Below, one piece after another: positions 51,393 to 58,355 of a DNA stretch of 58,355 nt (positions are counted from its first letter, which is position 1; every line of letters starts with the position of its first letter). The notes under the pieces are model-generated. The model searched no databases, was not told the DNA's origin, and worked only from the letters and a program-made list of their open reading frames with translations. This DNA comes from Nesterenkonia sp. E16_10. GTDB taxonomy: Bacteria; Actinomycetota; Actinomycetes; Actinomycetales; Micrococcaceae. A program made the translations under genes and the position numbers. The stretch covers positions 1-58,355 of the forward strand of contig NZ_JADPSA010000009.1 of assembly GCF_017347085.1 (NCBI RefSeq), given 5' to 3'.

Positions 51393-51497
51393 GCGTGGAC
51401 CCTTCTCCTAGTCCTGCTCCCTGGCAGGAGCAGGGTTCTCTGGTACATCCTCCGGAGACTCACCATGGGAATCCTTGCCCCTGCCCTAAGACGTTCT

Positions 51498-51725
51498 TCA
51501 TCCGTCTTCGATGCTGGGTTCGCGGTTCTCCCAACGCAGCAGGTCCCCCGGTTCGCAGTCGAGAGCTTGGCAGAGTGCCTCCAAGGTGGAGAACCTGATG
51601 GCCCGAGCGTGATTGTTCTTCAGTACGGAGATGTTGGCCGGGGTGATTCCCACCTTCTCGGCCAGCTCGCCCACCGACATCTGACGCTCGGCGAGCATGA
51701 CATCGATGGCGACCCTGATAGCCAT
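51498..51725 (-). CDS. XRE-family HTH regulator, 75 residues
   Basis: Compact Cro/CI-type helix-turn-helix of the HTH_26 group: MLAERQMSVGELAEKVGITPANISVLKNNHARAIRFSTLEALCQALDCEPGDLL. This group almost always follows a DUF2975 gene in Gram-positives, and the pair is of unknown function. Its ATG shares one base with the stop of the DUF2975 gene (TGATG), so translation is coupled. It could autoregulate the pair through DNA binding. Confidence 0.9.
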   Translation of the reverse strand: MAIRVAIDVMLAERQMSVGELAEKVGITPANISVLKNNHARAIRFSTLEALCQALDCEPGDLLRWENREPSIEDG

Positions 51726-52201
51726 CAGACGACTCCTGCCAGTTCGCTGCGGTAGTCGATCGCCTGGACCAACAAGCCCCGCATGACTGCCAGAAGCAGC
51801 AACAGCGAGACCCCCAGTGTCACGGCGCCGCCCAGCCCGACGAGGGCTAGAGGCCCACCGACCTGGACGAGGAATATCAGGTGCACGAACACTGCTGCGG
51901 CCAATCCGGTGGTGATGATCAGCGCAACGAGGATGACATCCACCCATTTCAACGCCGACGCATCAAAGATTCGATCCTTCGACACCATCGACGCCAGTCG
52001 CCACGTAGCGACCAACCCGACCTGCACTCCTACGATGGCGGCGATCGCGAGAATTGCGTAGGGCACAGTCAGCGGCTCGATCTCGGGAAACACCTCGCCG
52101 GCACTCTCCGCGTTCACCGGGATCGCCACCTGGACGATGACACTTCCCAGCATCAGAAGGCTCAGAGCAGCTCGGAGCGCGGTCGAGTACACAGTAGACA
52201 T
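51725..52201 (-). CDS. DUF2975 membrane protein
   Basis: 158 residues with four TM segments: SLLMLGSVIVQVAIPV, VPYAILAIAAIVGVQVGLVATW, VDVILVALIITTGLAAAVFVHLIF and ALVGLGGAVTLGVSLLLLLAVM. The middle holds the charged loop RLASMVSKDRIFDASALKW characteristic of DUF2975. Role unknown; DUF2975/XRE pairs are widespread. GATAAT ends 6 nt before ATG 52201. The next gene (XRE) is coupled. Confidence 0.88.
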   Translation of the reverse strand: MSTVYSTALRAALSLLMLGSVIVQVAIPVNAESAGEVFPEIEPLTVPYAILAIAAIVGVQVGLVATWRLASMVSKDRIFDASALKWVDVILVALIITTGLAAAVFVHLIFLVQVGGPLALVGLGGAVTLGVSLLLLLAVMRGLLVQAIDYRSELAGVV

Positions 52202-52207
52202 GTATTG

Positions 52208-52213
52208 ATTATC
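52208..52213 (-). promoter_or_regulatory. -10 box for leaderless DUF2975-XRE transcript
   Basis: GATAAT, then CAATAC, then ATG 52201 on the minus strand. The adjoining ATTGATTATCGGTTGATTCATAT is AT-rich and could hold an XRE site. Confidence 0.5.
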
Positions 52214-52317
52214 GGTTGATTCATATTGTTAGTCAATATGCTGAGTCCGACGTTGGCGGCGCCCTGGTTGCGGTTTCTGAGTCCGAGAAGATCGTGCGGG
52301 CTTCCGGTTCGCCGCGC

Positions 52318-52323
52318 TAGGGT
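52318..52323 (+). promoter_or_regulatory. -10 box for leaderless lipoprotein transcript
   Basis: TAGGGT ends 6 nt before ATG 52330. Confidence 0.45.
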
Positions 52324-52329
52324 GAAGAG

Positions 52330-52815
52330 ATGAGTGCGTCACGGACTCGGCACAGCGCAATCGTCGCGCTCGCTGCGGCAGGTGGCCTGTTGCTCACTGC
52401 GTGCGGCAGTGAAGAGCCGACTCCCCAGCCGTCTACCTCCCCGACCCACGACGACGTCGACTGGGCAGAAGCTTACCAGCAGAGCGCACAACAGACGCCG
52501 GAAGATGATTGGCCTCGTGGCGACGTACAGGAACCTGTGGAAGTACTTTTCTCCCGGCACTATGTGGAGTGGGGTGACTATGAGGAACTCGACGACGATG
52601 TCTTGCGGTTCTACGTTGTCATGGGCAACTTCGATTGCAACGGCCTGCAGTACAGGGTTCAGGAGACCGAGGACGAGGTAGCCGTCGCCGTGATCACCGG
52701 CACGCGCGAGGGGGTGGACGGGTGCACAGAGGAGGCCGTCCTGGGAGCCATCGACGTGGAGCTCGAGAACCCTGTAGCTGACCGCGACGTCGTGGACCTC
52801 AGCCAGCGCCTCTGA
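52330..52815 (+). CDS. Lipoprotein, function unknown
   Basis: 161 residues. Signal peptide SAIVALAAAGGLLLTACG with lipobox LTAC (Cys25). A Thr/Pro/Ser-rich spacer follows, then a mixed acidic domain with two cysteines (FDCNGLQYRV and VDGCTEEAV) that may form a disulfide. No recognised family. Divergent from the DUF2975 gene. A -10 box 6 nt upstream suggests a leaderless mRNA. Confidence 0.75.
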   Translation: MSASRTRHSAIVALAAAGGLLLTACGSEEPTPQPSTSPTHDDVDWAEAYQQSAQQTPEDDWPRGDVQEPVEVLFSRHYVEWGDYEELDDDVLRFYVVMGNFDCNGLQYRVQETEDEVAVAVITGTREGVDGCTEEAVLGAIDVELENPVADRDVVDLSQRL

Positions 52816-53110
52816 AGACCTTCGCACTTGGCGAGCGCGATGCCCGGAGCACGATGCCTGGCCCCAGCCCTCTGGGGCAAAGACGCGTTTGGTGTGGGGC
52901 ACGCGTTTCGGGGTCATCAGAAGGAAACCGCCAAGGACGGAATCAGATCCGCACCGTAGGCCTCAGCGACAGTCAGGGGCCCATTGCGGAGCTGAGTGTC
53001 ACCTTGCTGCACCTAAGCCGATTCCTCGACGGGCACCTTCGAGAATCATTCCTTCGACCCTGCGGACACCTTTGAACTTCCCATACACTCACCTCGCAAA
53101 CCGATGGGCT
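52816..53110. other. Intergenic stretch before the ABC exporter terminator
   Basis: About 295 bases with no gene I can support. Short frames are present without a ribosome-binding site or motif. Confidence 0.5.
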
Positions 53111-53136
53111 ATGTCCCCCTCCACACTGGAGGGACA
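53111..53136 (-). terminator. Hairpin downstream of the ABC exporter genes
   Basis: ATGTCCC-CTCC and GGAGGGACAT pair with one bulged C around loop ACACT, 37 nt past the stop of the ATPase gene. No U-tract. Confidence 0.55.
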
Positions 53137-53172
53137 TGCAAAGTGCTGCCGGGACATCGCGCGCATCTAGAT

Positions 53173-53934
53173 CTACCGTGCGGGACTGAGACTTCCATCG
53201 CGGATAGTGACAGTGCGGTCGGTCAACGTCGCCATCTCAACATCGTGGGTCACGATCACCGTTGCCGTGTTGAACTGACGCGTAGTGCTGACGATCAACT
53301 CAAGGATGGATCGTGCCCGCTCGTGATCCAGCGCGGAGGTGGGCTCATCCACCAGCATCACTGACGGTCTGCCCATGAGTGCGCGAGCAATGTTGACCCG
53401 CTGGCGTTGACCCCCGGAGAGCTGGTGTGGACGTCGGTTCGCGACAGAGGCCAGACCAACCAGACCCAAGAGTTCCGCACCGTGTTTCTCTGCAGCCTTC
53501 AGCTGGCCTCCTCGGTCACCGCGCAGATGCGCAGTCAGCACCAGTTGTTCCAGTGCGGTCAGGCTCGGCAGGAGGTTAGGCTGCTGGAAGATAGTCCCGA
53601 CCTGGTTTCTGCGTATCGCGGTGAGCTCATGCTCGGGCAGTCCGGTGAGTTCACATCCGGCGAGGAGCACCGAACCGGAGGAAGGTCTGATGAGTGCCGC
53701 AGCGACTGCCAGCAACGATGATTTCCCGGAACCTGAGGGACCAACCAGGGCTGTCACGGTGCCCGCGTCTGCGCGGAAGTCGACCGCGTCGAGCGCTCGA
53801 AGTGTGCGTGTCTTCCCGTTTTCATCGACACCGTCCCGGTAGGTCAGGGTCACGTCCTCAAGTAGAAGAGCCCCGGATTCTTCATGAGTCTGAGCCCTTG
53901 GTGAGGGGCTGGGTCCCGTATGGATCGAAGTCAT
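53173..53934 (-). CDS. ABC transporter ATP-binding protein (MacB/LolD type)
   Basis: 253 residues from ATG 53934, two bases after the permease stop (TGA-TC-ATG). Walker A GPSGSGKSS (about 65-73), Q-loop GTIFQQPNLLPSLTALEQ, signature LSGGQRQRVNIARAL and Walker B VMLVDEPTSALD are intact. This subfamily pairs with FtsX-type permeases for export of peptides, lipoproteins or antibiotics. Its companion permease is directly upstream; the divergent two-component system probably regulates both. Confidence 0.92.
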   Translation of the reverse strand: MTSIHTGPSPSPRAQTHEESGALLLEDVTLTYRDGVDENGKTRTLRALDAVDFRADAGTVTALVGPSGSGKSSLLAVAAALIRPSSGSVLLAGCELTGLPEHELTAIRRNQVGTIFQQPNLLPSLTALEQLVLTAHLRGDRGGQLKAAEKHGAELLGLVGLASVANRRPHQLSGGQRQRVNIARALMGRPSVMLVDEPTSALDHERARSILELIVSTTRQFNTATVIVTHDVEMATLTDRTVTIRDGSLSPAR

Positions 53935-53936
53935 GA

Positions 53937-55070
53937 TCAGTTCCCTCCTAGGGCGAAAAGCGGATCGACGCGGGAGACGCGTCGAGTCGTTAGGGTGGCG
54001 CCGGCAACGCCCAGTCCGAAGACCCCAAGAACGGGGGCCGCGACAGTCAAGGGCGTCAACTCGAACGGCACCGCGTTGCCGATGAGCAGCCCCCCTGCCC
54101 AGGCGGCCGCACCACCAGTGAGGGCGCCGAATGACACCACGACGGCCGCCTGGGTCATAGCATCGCGGACCAAGTAGCTGCGGGAGGATCCAAGCGCGCG
54201 GAGCACCGCGAGGTCGCGAGTGCGCTGGATGGTCCACACGGTCAGAAATGACACGACCACCAGGGCGGATATCCCGTAGAGGAACCCCTGCATCATCAAC
54301 AGTGAGCCGCGCTCTGACTGATAGGCCGGTAGAGCGTTGAAGGCTCCCCGAGTATCGGTGGAGACAGTGCCCGCCTGCTCGTTGACCGTGGCGAGAGCCT
54401 CGGTGGACAGATCACGTGCGGAAGCTGGCACCGCGAGAGCGGTTGCCACAGTGTCCTCGCCCAGATGAGCGATCCCCGCGAAGTCTTCGATGGACGTCCA
54501 GACCACAGGGACGTGACTGTAGAACTCATCCTCTACCACCCCGGCAACGGTCAACTCGCTAGAGGACAAGCGCAAGGTGTCCCCCTGCGCCATCCCGAGA
54601 TCCTCGGCGATCACGGAGCTGAGGATCACCTCGCCTGCACCCGGTTTTGACTGACCCTCGATCACGTTGAGTCTCGGTGCGAGCGCGGTGTCTGCCTCTA
54701 CGCTGAATACAGCGACCGAGGTCGCTGTCTGGCTCGGGCTCTCCTGCGTGTCACCTGTTGCGGTTTCAGCTCGGGTCTGCGACACCCCAAGGCGCTCGAC
54801 GGAGCCTCCACCCAGAGCCTCTTCCCAGTCGTCCAGCTCCGAGGCGCTGATTCCTGATTCGGTGAAGGAGGGGTCGTCGTCCGCCTCCGCTGGGGCGCTG
54901 AATATGACGCGTGACGCATCGAGTCGTTCCAGGGCTGAGGTGTTCTGCTGGCTGAGACCGCTGGTGAGGCCTGTGAGCAGCACAAGGAGCATGGTGATCA
55001 GCGCGACGACTCCGCCGATCAGCGCGAAGCGGCCCTTGGCGAAGGTGATGTCCCGAAGGGATAAGTACAT
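53937..55070 (-). CDS. FtsX-like ABC permease (MacB type)
   Basis: 377 residues from ATG 55070 (GGAGTCGCC just upstream; a longer start is possible). One N-terminal TM (FALIGGVVALITMLLVLLTGL), a large extracytoplasmic domain (about 43-250, with the MacB periplasmic core) and three C-terminal TM segments (LYGISALVVVSFLTVWTIQ, AVVVSFGALTGGAAAWAGGLLIG, VAAPVLGVFGLGVAGATL). The pattern ends with the usual SRVDPLFALGGN. Exports a peptide-like compound or acts mechanically in the envelope, powered by the ATPase at 53173. Confidence 0.88.
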   Translation of the reverse strand: MYLSLRDITFAKGRFALIGGVVALITMLLVLLTGLTSGLSQQNTSALERLDASRVIFSAPAEADDDPSFTESGISASELDDWEEALGGGSVERLGVSQTRAETATGDTQESPSQTATSVAVFSVEADTALAPRLNVIEGQSKPGAGEVILSSVIAEDLGMAQGDTLRLSSSELTVAGVVEDEFYSHVPVVWTSIEDFAGIAHLGEDTVATALAVPASARDLSTEALATVNEQAGTVSTDTRGAFNALPAYQSERGSLLMMQGFLYGISALVVVSFLTVWTIQRTRDLAVLRALGSSRSYLVRDAMTQAAVVVSFGALTGGAAAWAGGLLIGNAVPFELTPLTVAAPVLGVFGLGVAGATLTTRRVSRVDPLFALGGN

Positions 55071-55298
55071 GGCGACTCCAGAGAGCAAGTGTGGGGTGAA
55101 GATCTTGCTTTCCAGAATCCTGGAATCTGCTCGCCCAGGGATCGTGTGATCGGTTGGGCCTGCAGCTCCGTTCGGTGGACGCCAGGCTCAACCGAATGAT
55201 TGATACTCCGGGCAGTCAGCCTCGGTACGATGATCAGGTGGACGGCCGCGGCCGACGGTCTTCGTTTCTTTTCATGCAGCGGACCGGGAGGGGTGGTC

Positions 55299-56543
55299 GT
55301 GGTGGCAGAGGTCTCCACGCCTGAGATCCTGCGGGGTCTGAGGATCAGCCTCCACGTCAGCTTCGCCGCCTTGTTGTTCATCGGAGCGCTGCGGGTTGTC
55401 GTCGGCATCCGTTCCGCCTACGGGGGCGAATGGTTCATCGTCTCGCTCAGCATTCTCCTGGCGTGCATCTACGTCATCGGTACGGTCTGGGAGAGCCGGT
55501 TTGCACAGGGCCAGACCAGCCGCAACCCCCGGCGCTATGTACTGCCGTGGCTGGGCGCAGTCACCGTGGTGTGGACGGTCATGACGCTGGCCAGCCCCGA
55601 TTTCTCCTGGGTCGCGTTCCCGCTCTTCTTCATCTACCTGGTCGTCCTGCCGACCAGGCCCGCGATAGCAAGCATCGTGGCCCTCACCGCGGTGGTGATC
55701 GTGGCCCAGTTCCTGCACGCGCCGTCGGGCGATTTCCATCTGGCAATGGTGATCGGGCCCTCTTTGGGAGCCGCTTTCGCGGTGATCGTCGGCTTCGCCT
55801 ACCGAGCGGTGTACCGGGACAACCAACGCCACCAGCGAACGATCCGCCAGCTCGAAGCCGCTCGTCTGGAGCTCGCCGAGCAGGAACAAGAGGTGGGGCG
55901 CGCAGCCGAACGGGAAAGACTGGCCCGCGAGATCCACGACACCCTCGCCCAGGGACTATCCTCGATCGTGCTGATGACCCGCGCCGCACGGCAAGAACTG
56001 GAGAACCAGCACCCGAACAGAGCGCGTGAACGCATCGACGTGATCGAAGAAACCGCGGCGGAGAACATGGCCGAAGCCAGACGTTTCGTACGGGACCTCA
56101 GCTCCCCGGCACTGGACTCCGACCTCCTCAGCGCCCTCCGCGAGGTCTGCACCCGGACTGCCGAGCGAGCACGCGCCGAGGGACAGGACCTGCAGTGCCG
56201 GTTCCGAAGCGAAGGCGAACTGCCTGAGCTGCCGCTGAACCACCGTGCGGTGTTGTTGCGCGCAGCCCAGTCCCTGCTGGGCAACGTCGTCGCCCACGCG
56301 CGCGCCCATACGGCGGTGGTCACGTTGCAGGTCTGGCCCGATGCAGTCTCATTGGACGTGGTCGACGACGGGATCGGCTTCACCCACGACGACGACGCCC
56401 AGCCCGAACGACCAGACGCGATCCGTTACGGACTGACCAAACTCGCCGCCCGCACCCGCGAGCTGAACGGCACCTCGACCATCGAGACCGCTCCGGGCAA
56501 GGGCACCGCGGTGAGCATCCGACTCCCTCTGGAGGACCAATGA
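55299..56543 (+). CDS. Sensor histidine kinase (NarL-type)
   Basis: 414 residues from GTG 55299 (GGGAGGGG six bases upstream). Five to six N-terminal TM segments form a small sensor domain without a large loop. HisKA_3 dimerisation (REIHDTLAQGLSSIVL, phospho-His at IHD) lies at about 210-225. A HATPase domain carries HRAVLLRAAQSLLGNVVAHA, DVVDDGIGF and ETAPGKGTAVSIRLPL. The asparagine of the ATP pocket, N in SLLGNVVAHA, is present. Signals to the response regulator whose ATG overlaps its stop. Divergent from the FtsX/MacB exporter, so the exporter is its probable target. Confidence 0.92.
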   Translation: MVAEVSTPEILRGLRISLHVSFAALLFIGALRVVVGIRSAYGGEWFIVSLSILLACIYVIGTVWESRFAQGQTSRNPRRYVLPWLGAVTVVWTVMTLASPDFSWVAFPLFFIYLVVLPTRPAIASIVALTAVVIVAQFLHAPSGDFHLAMVIGPSLGAAFAVIVGFAYRAVYRDNQRHQRTIRQLEAARLELAEQEQEVGRAAERERLAREIHDTLAQGLSSIVLMTRAARQELENQHPNRARERIDVIEETAAENMAEARRFVRDLSSPALDSDLLSALREVCTRTAERARAEGQDLQCRFRSEGELPELPLNHRAVLLRAAQSLLGNVVAHARAHTAVVTLQVWPDAVSLDVVDDGIGFTHDDDAQPERPDAIRYGLTKLAARTRELNGTSTIETAPGKGTAVSIRLPLEDQ

Positions 56544-57181
56544 CATCCGAATCAATCCCACAGGTTCGTGTCCTTCTAGTCGATGACCACCCCGTGGTTA
56601 GATCAGGAGTGAAGGCGCTGCTGGAAAGCTCGGGGAAGCTACGTCTGACCGCAGAAGCCGGCACCGGCGAGGCGGCGTTGGAGATCCTCTCCACTTCTGC
56701 TCAGGACGTGGACGTGGTGGTGATGGATCTGCAGATGGGCGCCGGTATGAACGGAGTCGAAGCCACAAGAAGGATCACCGTTGAATATGATCTTCCGGTG
56801 TTGATCCTGACGACCTTCGACACTCAGGCGGACATCGTGGCGGCCATGGGTGCCGGCGCGACTGGCTACCTGCTCAAGGACGCCCCATCGGAGACCGTGC
56901 AGCACGCAGTGCTCGACGCCGCGGCGAGGAAACCCGTCCTGTCCCCATCAGTCACTGCACAAATGATGAAGCGACTCGCCTCACCGGCGACAACTTTGAC
57001 GGCACGTGAAATCGAAATCCTGCAGGAGCTTGCCAGCGGAGCGACCAACCGTGACCTCGCGCGCGTGCTGTTCATTTCAGAGGCCACGGTGAAGACTCAT
57101 CTGGTCCACATCTACGACAAGCTCGGAGTGGAGAATCGCACGCAGGCCGTCGATCAAGCCCGCGCGCAACGCATCATCTGA
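56540..57181 (+). CDS. LuxR-type response regulator (NarL family)
   Basis: 213 residues. Receiver domain with DD15-16, phospho-acceptor Asp63 in VVMDLQMGAGMNGVE and Lys113 in YLLKDAPSE. C-terminal LuxR HTH TAREIEILQELASGATNRDLARVLFISEATVKTHLVHIYDKLGVENRTQAV (about 150-200). ATGA overlap with the kinase gene. It probably controls the divergent ABC exporter and perhaps itself. Confidence 0.95.
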   Translation: MTSESIPQVRVLLVDDHPVVRSGVKALLESSGKLRLTAEAGTGEAALEILSTSAQDVDVVVMDLQMGAGMNGVEATRRITVEYDLPVLILTTFDTQADIVAAMGAGATGYLLKDAPSETVQHAVLDAAARKPVLSPSVTAQMMKRLASPATTLTAREIEILQELASGATNRDLARVLFISEATVKTHLVHIYDKLGVENRTQAVDQARAQRII

Positions 57182-57530
57182 CCTAGCCCTTGCCAGGCTG
57201 TCGCCGCTCTATCGAGATCAGCAGCCCTACCCTCGGGCATTCCTCATTTGTGGAGGGGCTTCAACGGCGTTCGCCCGGAACCACAAGACCTCAAGGCCAT
57301 ACTGGTGCGAGTCCTGATCATCTCTGCGCTGGGGATCGACTTCGGCATCGTCTCCGGATCGATCGCCATCCTCGCAACTGGACGGTGAGGATCCACACAG
57401 GTGGATCACAGTCTCTTTACGACGAGGACATCACCTGTGCAGCACAACCCCTGAGAACGCTCTCCCTGGCCGTCTGATCGAGCCAGACACGGCGAAGTAG
57501 AGACCCGAGTGGAACGGATCGGGGAGATCC
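57182..57530. other. Intergenic 349 bases with a possible gene remnant
   Basis: A plus-strand frame ending at 57388 reads EPQDLKAILVRVLIISALGIDFGIVSGSIAILATGR, a hydrophobic helix flanked by charged residues, with no clear start or ribosome-binding site. It looks like the tail of a lost membrane protein. Nothing else is seen. Confidence 0.4.
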
Positions 57531-57905
57531 CTAGAGGAATCCTGGCACCAGGACCGCGACCAGAACGTTGCCGGTGGCGAGCACACCCGCGGCGTGGGTC
57601 AGCCTCTGGCTGGCAGCGTGATCGTCTCTGCGGGACTTGCCTGCGGCGATCTCCAGGGTCGCGACCACGGCGAGCGAGACGAGTAGCTTGATTCCGATCT
57701 TGAGATGGTTCACATCGCCACCACCCCAGATATCGGCAGCTTCGCCCAAGGCGACGATCAGCAGACCGCTGAGCAGCAGGACGCGGGCACCCCAGACCAT
57801 GACTGGCCAGGGTCGTGGCTTGCGAAGGACAACTAAGTATCCGCCGATAACTGTCGCCATCGCGAACAGGTGGGCCAGGACGGTGAGGTCGTAGATAATT
57901 TCCAT
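57531..57905 (-). CDS. Small four-TM membrane protein
   Basis: 124 residues. Hydrophobic segments at about 4-25 (YDLTVLAHLFAMATVIGGYLVVL), 37-53, 70-88 (IGIKLLVSLAVVATLEIAAG) and 101-121. It resembles the small integral membrane proteins annotated near cytochrome or DoxX-like genes, but I cannot assign a family. TAGGCT ends 6 nt before ATG 57905 with no Shine-Dalgarno. Confidence 0.7.
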   Translation of the reverse strand: MEIIYDLTVLAHLFAMATVIGGYLVVLRKPRPWPVMVWGARVLLLSGLLIVALGEAADIWGGGDVNHLKIGIKLLVSLAVVATLEIAAGKSRRDDHAASQRLTHAAGVLATGNVLVAVLVPGFL

Positions 57906-57911
57906 ATCTTC

Positions 57912-57917
57912 AGCCTA
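57912..57917 (-). promoter_or_regulatory. -10 box for leaderless membrane-protein transcript
   Basis: TAGGCT, then GAAGAT, then ATG 57905 on the minus strand. Confidence 0.55.
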
Positions 57918-58062
57918 TGGAATGCGCTGCGAGTGGGCGTCATTCAAATGTCAACCATAAAGTTGATTTTTCTCCCGAGAACCTGGCCCCTCAGCCGTTC
58001 CAATACTGTGACCTCCTCTTCGCCACACGGGTCGTGGCCCCAAGCGACCGTAGGGCCATCCC

Positions 58063-58167
58063 TCACTTCACCTGAGTGGTGTTCCGTCGCACGAACGACC
58101 TGAGCGGGAACCAAGTGGCGGTAAACATCACAAGGAACGGTACTGCGATCCAAAAAAAGAGATCCAT
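58063..58167 (-). CDS. Possible 34-residue membrane peptide
   Basis: MDLFFWIAVPFLVMFTATWF then a short basic tail (PLRSFVRRNTTQVK). The single TM with a positively charged cytosolic end is peptide-like, but there is no ribosome-binding site. It is the only coding-like feature between 57918 and 58250. Confidence 0.3.
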   Translation of the reverse strand: MDLFFWIAVPFLVMFTATWFPLRSFVRRNTTQVK

Positions 58168-58249
58168 TCGCCCAGGCTAATTCGGGCACTCCCCATCCGC
58201 CAGACCAATGGACCTCCCGAAATGGGCAAGCCACCCGAAAGCCGATCCT

Positions 58250-58355
58250 TGGGTTCTTGCGGTGATTGCAACACTTAGTAGATGGGTGTTGATATGACGG
58301 GCTACTCGATCTTTGTGAGACCGGATCTTCTCCAGGTGTTCTGGACTGGGATGCA
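58250..58355 (+). mobile_element. Probable IS30-family element, left end (cut by window edge)
   Basis: Just before a transposase-like start, TTCTTGCGGTGATTGCAACA aligns imperfectly with the reverse complement of the IS30 right end at the window start (TTCAACCGATCGTCGCAACA), both ending (T/C)GCAACA. Same family and orientation as the fragment at 1-95. Confidence 0.45.
58294..58355 (+). CDS. Probable IS30-family transposase, N-terminus only
   Basis: ATG 58294 opens MTGYSIFVRPDLLQVFWTGMQ and runs off the window. The 'x-VFW-x-G-M/L' element near residue 16 is found at the start of the N-terminal helix-turn-helix in actinobacterial IS30 transposases. Only about twenty residues are visible, so the call rests mainly on this motif and on the matching IS end at the other edge. 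Confidence 0.4.
   Translation, partial: MTGYSIFVRPDLLQVFWTGM

Overview
The window is GC-rich DNA (roughly two-thirds G+C by eye) from an actinomycete. The closest fit is a Micrococcales/Micrococcaceae-type chromosome. The signs are GTG/TTG starts, a GTP-dependent PEP carboxykinase, ThrE-type and BCCT transporters, a Nei2-type glycosylase with a zinc finger, a fused-permease siderophore ABC system and many apparently leaderless promoters. The genus cannot be fixed from the sequence alone. The sequence begins inside the 3' end of an IS30-type transposase and ends just after what looks like the 5' start of an IS30-type transposase in the same orientation. It may therefore be a whole assembly contig broken at two copies of one insertion sequence.

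Layout. 1-1210: nested insertion wreckage, with an IS30 3' end in the orfB of an IS3-family element, which itself cuts a tRNA gene (only the T-arm and acceptor 3' half survive). 1278-3748: cyclase-family hydrolase plus a thiamine-diphosphate enzyme. 3882-4478: glycolipid-binding-domain protein. 4482-7046: divergent pair of flavoproteins resembling those of arsenic operons, around a perfect inverted repeat. 7064-9830: pentapeptide-repeat protein, Nudix hydrolase, unknown protein, quinone oxidoreductase. 9933-14288: tRNA-Ser, MFS exporter, two small proteins, a DHA2 drug exporter and its divergent TetR regulator. 14290-17950: a less GC-rich accessory patch holding a lipoprotein, unknown membrane proteins and a serine-recombinase pseudogene with two in-frame TAG codons. 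17956-20128: Nei2-type glycosylase cotranscribed with a PD-(D/E)XK-like protein. 20245-22618: a membrane-anchored acidic protein and a phosphomannomutase. 22713-26837: iron-siderophore ABC operon behind a DtxR/IdeR-like box. 26883-30503: short-chain dehydrogenase, an amino-acid 2-monooxygenase-like flavoenzyme and a nitrilase-family amidase. 30548-37204: ThrE exporter, DASS transporter, BCCT transporter, ureohydrolase. 37250-39530: pckG and tRNA-Arg(ACG). 39718-45727: SRPBCC protein, DUF4389 protein, zinc alcohol dehydrogenase, tandem universal stress protein, TetR/MFS pair. 45780-49949: fruR-fruK-fruA-ptsH operon with 4-nt overlaps. 50021-52815: small membrane protein, acetyltransferase, two DUF2975 proteins (one frameshifted) with an XRE regulator, lipoprotein. 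53173-57181: MacB/FtsX-type ABC exporter divergent from a NarL-type two-component system. 57531-58355: a membrane protein and the IS30 start.

How it works together. Much of the window is transport and carbon or nitrogen acquisition: fructose uptake feeding 1-phosphofructokinase, gluconeogenesis through PEP carboxykinase, siderophore-iron uptake, betaine-type and dicarboxylate transport, and guanidino or amide nitrogen release. The rest is small stress or efflux modules, each beside its own regulator. A recurring feature is a TANNNT-like -10 box ending exactly 6 nt before the start codon in thirteen genes that lack a Shine-Dalgarno sequence (eleven match TANNNT strictly; the other two are GAGACT and GATAAT). 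This points to widespread leaderless transcription and fixes several start sites.
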